DNA of 64,000 bases from NCBI GenBank assembly GCA_036674765.1, contig JARVKI010000005.1, positions 310,001-374,000 of the forward strand. The letters run 5' to 3'. Source of the DNA: Seiridium cupressi. Taxonomy: Eukaryota > Ascomycota > Sordariomycetes > Amphisphaeriales > Sporocadaceae. The notes beneath the pieces were generated by a model that made no database searches, was not told the origin of the DNA, and was given only the letters and a program-made list of their open reading frames with translations. The position numbers and the translations under genes are program-made. This document shows, piece by piece, positions 59,801 through 64,000 of this stretch (position 1 is the first letter of the stretch; each line of letters starts with the position of its first letter).

Positions 59801-59899
59801 TTCAACTGGCAGGATTGGCAGCAGAGCATTCGCGGGTTTGAGTTAGATGCCGGTCTTGGGTCAGGCATGGCCGGAGGTGGCTTCTCAGGCGGTGTATAA
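56808..59899 (+). CDS. Zn2Cys6 transcription factor with fungal-specific TF domain, 993 aa
   Basis: Exons are 56808-57542, 57599-57967 and 58022-59899 (2982 nt). The introns are 56 and 54 nt with CTAAC branches. A Ser/Pro/Ala-rich N-terminus precedes the zinc cluster at about residues 73-99 (SCVTCRRRKVRCDKRMPCSNC...C). A basic linker (RAPRRPRPRDPNAPPK) and a coiled-coil dimerisation helix (REVELIKRLRKLEGIVEELSGQIEVE, about 125-150) follow. The fungal_trans middle-homology region spans roughly 290-600, with PFIWQVYVENVDPLVKLLHVP at its start and FEIEMRRRLWWAICVLDLR in its core. The C-terminus is Gln/Pro-rich with an acidic, Trp-containing end (EEVDVNMEEDFNWQDWQQS), a plausible activation domain. 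The target genes are unknown. Confidence 0.92.
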
Positions 59900-60699
59900 G
59901 GTGATTGAGCTGAATGGTCCATGGTGCGCAACCTAATCATCCGACTGGACATGGATGACAGGCCATAGGACTGATACGGGCCGTCGGCGGCGTATATGAT
60001 GAGACGTTATTTATCAAGGCGCGAGGAAGGAATGATACCCTGTTTGCTAGGCGTGATTGTTACATGGGCGGGCATGGTATAGATAGAGGCGCATTATGCA
60101 CATTGTTGATTTTCGTTCAAGCGCGTTTCGCGTTACTGCACGAGCGTGACGCGTGATCATTGTGCTCCCATCTCTCCGCTCGCGACATTGTTCCGTGTCC
60201 GCTGGTGGCAGATGATTTGAATGGCTGCTGTGCCGAGAGTCCTGTATTCTCGGTGCTCGCTCTTGGACCCACCCCGAGTCTTGACCCGTCTGGGACCCTG
60301 TTGCTGGTGCCTGAGGTAATCATGTCAGGGGTTTAGTGCCGACTACCAGCTGCCTAATAGCTGATCCAAAAAGGTTGAAGCTACGGACGTAATGTAGATA
60401 CTGTAGCGCTGATTGTTTTAGTTATGGGGACTGACCAGGTTCCGTGGCGCATGCACCAGAACGATTCACTCCTATACCATAACTCCAAGCGGTTTACAAT
60501 GAGACTCATACTTGTCCGCAATGATTAAACGTTTCTCTGACTCACAAGATTGCTCGCTCATTGGGACAAGTACATGCACTGACAACAATCGGTATTCATG
60601 TTGATCCAGAGTCCGAAAGAGAACGCCGACAATGCTGAGAGCATATTGTAGCTTTCTTAGGGTCCAATATCAGCATGTGTCACTCAATATAGAAGTCTG
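59900..60699. other. Intergenic between TF and SDR genes
   Basis: 800 bp with no supported gene. Promoter of the SDR gene is at the right. Confidence 0.55.
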
Positions 60700-61734
60700 A
60701 TGAAGGGAAACACTGTTACACCATTGAGTGCAGACAGCAACGATCCTGAATCAACTCAACCCCTCTTGAGCTTTTTGTCTGAACCATTTAACAATCCCTA
60801 CACCATGGCCTTCAACCCAGCCACCTTGCCCAAAGATTTCCTAGTGACATGTTTCCAGTTCACTAGGAACGTCTATCGAGACCAGTATCCTTCCATTGAT
60901 CCGAGCAGACCCGAACTCAACCTTGCCGGCAAGGTCGCCATTGTCACGGGTGCAAGTCGTGGGATTGGTGCCAAAGCCTTTGCGCCAGCCTTTGCAAAAG
61001 CTGGTGTAAAGGGACTTGTTCTCCTAGCAACAGACGCCGCGAAGCTACAGGGTGTCCGGGACGAGATCAAGACAATCAATCCTTCTGTCCAAGTCCTGTT
61101 AATTCAGGTCAACGTCGCAGACCAGTCTTCAGTTGATACGGCATTCGAGAAGATCAAAGCAACCTTCGGGCGTGCTGACATCTTGGTCAATAACGCCGGA
61201 ATATGTAATGAGACGCCCAGGGCACGCATCGCCAATGAAGATCCAGAGAAGTGGTGGTCCAACTTCGAAGTCAATGCCAAGGGCCCCTACCTCACGACTG
61301 GGTCTTTCATACGCCTGCTTCCCAGCCCTGACGCACCTGCGACAATCATCAATCTTGTTACCGGTGCGTCATGGACAATTGGTTCCGGAGCGGGAGGGCA
61401 CGGGGGCTACGCGCTCTCCAAGCTTGTGACGCAGCAGTTGACCGTGCAGACTGCGGGCGACTATCCGAACATCACTTCCGTGGCTGTGAGCCCAGGACTC
61501 GTCGACACGGAGATGGTGCCGCCGCCGCTGCGGCGATTCGGCTTTGACGCGCCGGAGCTGGTGGGAGGGCTGGCGGTCTGGCTGGCGCACCCTCATGCGA
61601 AGTTTCTTAGCGGGAGGACACTTCAGGCGCATTGGTTCGTGGATGATCTGGTTGAGAGACAGGAGGAGATTAAAAGGGGAAACCAGTTGAGAATGGAGTT
61701 TGTCGGGCCATTTGGAAAGGAATTGTTTCAGTGA
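60700..61734 (+). CDS. Short-chain dehydrogenase/reductase (SDR), 344 aa (309 aa if started at 60805)
   Basis: A single exon encodes a classical SDR. The cofactor motif is VAIVTGASRGIGAKAFAPAFAKAG, followed by DILVNNAGICNETPRARI, NFEVNAKGPYLTTGSFI, NLVTGASWTIGSGAGGHGGYALSKLVTQQLT (Tyr and Lys of Y-x3-K in YALSK) and SVAVSPGLVDTEMVPP. The first 35 residues are unusual for the family, and the in-frame ATG at 60805 (MAFNPATLPKDF) is an equally likely start. The ~75 residues before the Rossmann fold are longer than in a minimal SDR. Substrate is not predictable. Confidence 0.88.
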   Translation: MKGNTVTPLSADSNDPESTQPLLSFLSEPFNNPYTMAFNPATLPKDFLVTCFQFTRNVYRDQYPSIDPSRPELNLAGKVAIVTGASRGIGAKAFAPAFAKAGVKGLVLLATDAAKLQGVRDEIKTINPSVQVLLIQVNVADQSSVDTAFEKIKATFGRADILVNNAGICNETPRARIANEDPEKWWSNFEVNAKGPYLTTGSFIRLLPSPDAPATIINLVTGASWTIGSGAGGHGGYALSKLVTQQLTVQTAGDYPNITSVAVSPGLVDTEMVPPPLRRFGFDAPELVGGLAVWLAHPHAKFLSGRTLQAHWFVDDLVERQEEIKRGNQLRMEFVGPFGKELFQ

Positions 61735-62279
61735 AAAGAGAACGAGTCGAGAGCGAACAGCAAAGGCTGTCTCCAACACGGTATCTTATACATAATAAGA
61801 GATTATGAGATGAACGATCTCGCCATGCAACAAGCAAATGTAAAGTGTCAGTTGTGTGTGTCCTGGCAAGACACATCATGAGGGTCCAAATGATGTGTTA
61901 TATGTGCTCCGCTTCATTCCCCATTCCACGTTCCACATGCGATCTACCCGCGTACCTTCGTATAGGCCCAACTCTGATTCGTTGACGCTTATGTGTTTGT
62001 GTCGATCACAAGTGCCGGCATACAGTGGAGACGTTCGGGTTGCAGCGCGTAAAAATGCGACATTCTCAAAGACAGAGCGGCTCTGTGGCGATTCAAAATT
62101 CAAAATTCAAAAAAAAAAAAAAAAAAATTCAAAAAAAAAAAAAGGAAAAGGAAAAGACACGGCTCAAGCTATCGACGCTGGCAGTAGAGATTTTGGTGGA
62201 TAATCTTAAGATTTCTTGGGACCAAGTAAGTCGATAAAATCATCCCACGCAATTGATATTCTATTTCTTTTGGTGAGGA
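61735..62279. other. Intergenic with A-tracts
   Basis: No gene. Two long A runs (62109-62127 and 62131-62143), preceded by repeated ATTCAAA units, lie just upstream of the decayed glycosyltransferase fragment. Confidence 0.6.
62109..62143. repeat. Paired poly-A tracts
   Basis: Nineteen and thirteen A residues are separated by TTC and preceded by ATTCAAA repeats. They could be a slippage-prone low-complexity tract or a retroposed tail. The run lengths may also be affected by sequencing. Confidence 0.7.
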
Positions 62280-63187
62280 TTGGATGCTAAGGGGTTGTGG
62301 AATAGGTACAATCCGAAACCAGCAATCATCAACGTCACAAGATGGGACCCACTGACTGCCACGGCATCCTCGTTGGCTAGTACTGTGAAGAGTATGGTTG
62401 TATCGGCGTCTGATATTGTCGTGAAGCCTATACGAGTATATCGGAGACCGTCTGGTTGTAGTCGCGCCTTCGACACTCCCACCCTCCAAATCGAAGCGCC
62501 AAAAAACGATATAGAATCGTCTTCGGTTAAGTATGGAAGAACTAATCGCCACCCAAGACCAGACCTTCCCAACAAGTCGCGCTCCCGAAGCTGCAACTGC
62601 GAATCGCTTCGGCAAGCTGTTGCAGGGTCTGCGTCTGGCTTGGGCGGAATGGTCAAACACTACTTCAAGGGCATTGTCGTGAATGTGCCACTGGCGACGA
62701 CAGAAGGGCTACGGTCAATCTCCAAGATGTATTGCGGCAACGTCCGCGAGATCGACAGGGTCACCAATTGGAAGCCTGGGGCGATCGTGGCTGAAAATAA
62801 CTTCAAGACGGCGTGGTAGACGGTTTCACAGACCTTGTGCGCGAGCCGGTACAGGGTAAAAAAGAGCAGGGAGTTGTGGGCGTACTTAAAGGAGTGGGCA
62901 AGGGCTCTGCAAATATGCTATTGAAAGTGTTAGCTGGAAAGTCTATCCAGCCATGAAAATCTGGTGCAGGCCAGCCGATTGGCCCAAATGCTAACTAGTA
63001 GACAGGGGCTCTCGGTATAGTGGCATATTTCGGGCATGGTATTTGCAAGAGCGTCGCCGCAACGGTCAACGCGGCGACTTGACATTCGAAGCAAGCTAGA
63101 CGTAATGAAGGACGGTACTTGGTTTCCTCTAGTGACGTGGACGAAGGGTTCGTTGCTCGAACATTTGAGAGGCTGCGAGGACAATGA
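62280..63187 (+). pseudogene. Decayed C-terminal fragment of a fungal GT1-type (sterol-glucosyltransferase-like) gene
   Basis: Three frames carry successive pieces of the conserved C-terminal extension of fungal UDP-glycosyltransferases. Frame 1 (62280-62819) has ASTVKSMVVSASDIVVKPIRVYRR, TPTLQIE, AVAGSASGLGGMVKHYFKG and TNWKPGAIVAENNFK. A one-base loss near 62812 moves to VVDGFTDLVREPVQGKKEQGVVGVLKGVGKGS, ending at TGA 62954-62956. After a possible intron (GCTAACTA branch, GACAG), GIVAYFGHGICKSVAATVNAAT is cut by TGA (63080-63082). HSKQARRNEGRYLVSSSDVDEGFVARTFERLRGQ then runs to TGA at 63185-63187. No catalytic UDP-sugar-binding domain is present, so the gene is truncated at its 5' side as well as broken. 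Confidence 0.75.
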
Positions 63188-63472
63188 AGTCAATGCTTCG
63201 ATCGTAAGCTCAAGATGGCCAATAGTATTGAAGAGGTTTCCATGGTCTTGGCATCCTTCAACATTGATCGGCAATAGCCAATATATAGCTACTAAGGTAT
63301 CCCTCGGAAATCCATTGCTCAACTGGATGAGTGAACCATTATTCGTTCATTTGTAATCCACCAATACCATAGCCACTTCCACTTCCCTTATCTGACAGCC
63401 ACCGGACTTATTACTATCCAGATGCTCGATGCGGGAAGACCATAATGCTCAACCACCCATCGGCTTCATGGC
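63188..63472. other. Spacer between the glycosyltransferase relic and the last gene
   Basis: Contains the 3' flanks of both. Nothing else is recognised. Confidence 0.5.
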
Positions 63473-64000
63473 TCACTTGCTCTCCTCCTTCTGGGGTTCA
63501 GGTGCGGGGATCACGTTGAACTGCATGCTGAATCCATGTTGGTCCTGAACTGATTTAGTGTCAATTTCAAAAGGGTGGAAACCCCATGCAACTGCTTACT
63601 ACCTTTGGGAATTGCTCAACATGGCCCTGGCTCATGTCAACGAACATATTTCCGAACAAAGGCGGAGTTATGGGAGTGTTGACTGGACCGCGCTGAACGT
63701 AGATTTGTCTCTTGGCCAGAGTCCCGATGACGATGGTATCAAGAGGAACTGTCGAAGGAATAAGGCGAGGAGCCCTAAGCTTGACGACGCCGTTCTTCTT
63801 GTCGTAGTGAGCCCAGACGTACAGGTCATCGGCAACTTTGACCTTGATGCAAGGAGGTCCTGACGGACGGTATTTGGCACGGCGCTTGGTGCCTGGTTCG
63901 TGCTTGACCGCCGTGGTCTTCGAATCAGTGGCAGTCGTGAACTGTTTCGGCAAGATCAGCAGGTTACAGGCAGCGGTACTTGGATATGGAGCATATATTG
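63473..64000 (-). CDS. Unrecognised protein, C-terminal ~156 aa (partial at window edge)
   Basis: Two exons are visible on the minus strand: 63603-64000, open to the edge, and 63473-63544, separated by a 58-nt intron (GTAGTAAG donor, TTCAG acceptor). Splicing joins GHVEQFPK to DQHGFSMQFNVIPAPEPQKEESK, replacing a premature end of the first exon. The visible part has a Lys/Thr/Pro-rich stretch, then PCIKVKVADDLYVWAHYDKKNGVVKLRAPRLIPSTVPLDTIVIGTLAKRQIYVQRG, which is beta-rich. I do not recognise the family. The start lies beyond 64000. Confidence 0.6.

Overview
The window is nuclear DNA from a filamentous ascomycete (Pezizomycotina). Most genes carry short introns of about 48 to 170 nt with GTAAGT/GTATGT-like donors, CTAAC/CTGAC branch points and TAG/CAG acceptors. 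The families are typical of these fungi: two Zn2Cys6 transcription factors, Dal5-type and monocarboxylate-type MFS transporters, GH3, PL3 and SGNH/CE3-like plant-polymer enzymes, a tyrosinase-type copper enzyme, a GPI-anchored wall protein and a cNMP/F-box/LRR protein. The secreted enzymes suggest a plant-associated or saprotrophic life. No finer taxonomy is claimed. All exon structures were assembled by hand by requiring splice signals, open frames and family-consistent junctions. In each complete gene model the exons sum to whole codons.

Layout. 1-347 is the 3' end of an ABC-2/ABCG transporter. 1077-3173(-) is a Gly/Ser-rich GPI-anchored protein. 4773-7538(-) is a seven-exon GH3 beta-glucosidase. 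8527-10452(-) is a six-exon allantoate/nicotinate-type MFS permease. 12424-13348(+) is a PL3 pectate lyase with a doubtful 5' end. 14946-16181(+) is a secreted beta-propeller protein. 17386-19507(+) is a broken C2H2 zinc-finger gene beside an AT-rich stretch. 22450-23402(+) is an SGNH/CE3-like esterase, followed by a TA-flanked terminal-inverted-repeat element at 23785-24117. 25064-25914(+) is a GNAT acetyltransferase. 27883-29117(+) is a secreted tyrosinase-like enzyme. 29745-30709(+) is a single-pass membrane protein with a Ser/Thr-rich stalk.

31050-32589(-) and 32882-35461(+) are a divergent monocarboxylate-type transporter and Zn2Cys6 regulator sharing a 292-bp promoter. An AmiF-like formamidase (36171-37234) follows, so the three may form a small regulated uptake and catabolism group. 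38653-39447(+) is a Cys/His-rich unknown. 39995-40764(+) is MsrA. 41572-42668(-) is a mitochondrial GHITM/Bax-inhibitor-type protein. 44168-44479(+) is a small secreted Cys-rich protein interrupted by TAG.

After about 5 kb without a gene come the 974-aa cNMP-cNMP-F-box-LRR protein (49513-52437), a tail-to-tail pair of medium-chain reductases (53210-54341 and 54426-55571), a 993-aa Zn2Cys6 regulator (56808-59899), a short-chain dehydrogenase (60700-61734), a decayed C-terminal fragment of a fungal GT1-type glycosyltransferase gene (62280-63187), and the 3' part of an unrecognised gene leaving the right edge. I saw no convincing tRNA, rRNA, CRISPR or telomeric repeat. Gene density is low (about one gene per 3 kb), and two decayed genes plus a small transposon relic suggest an accessory-type region.
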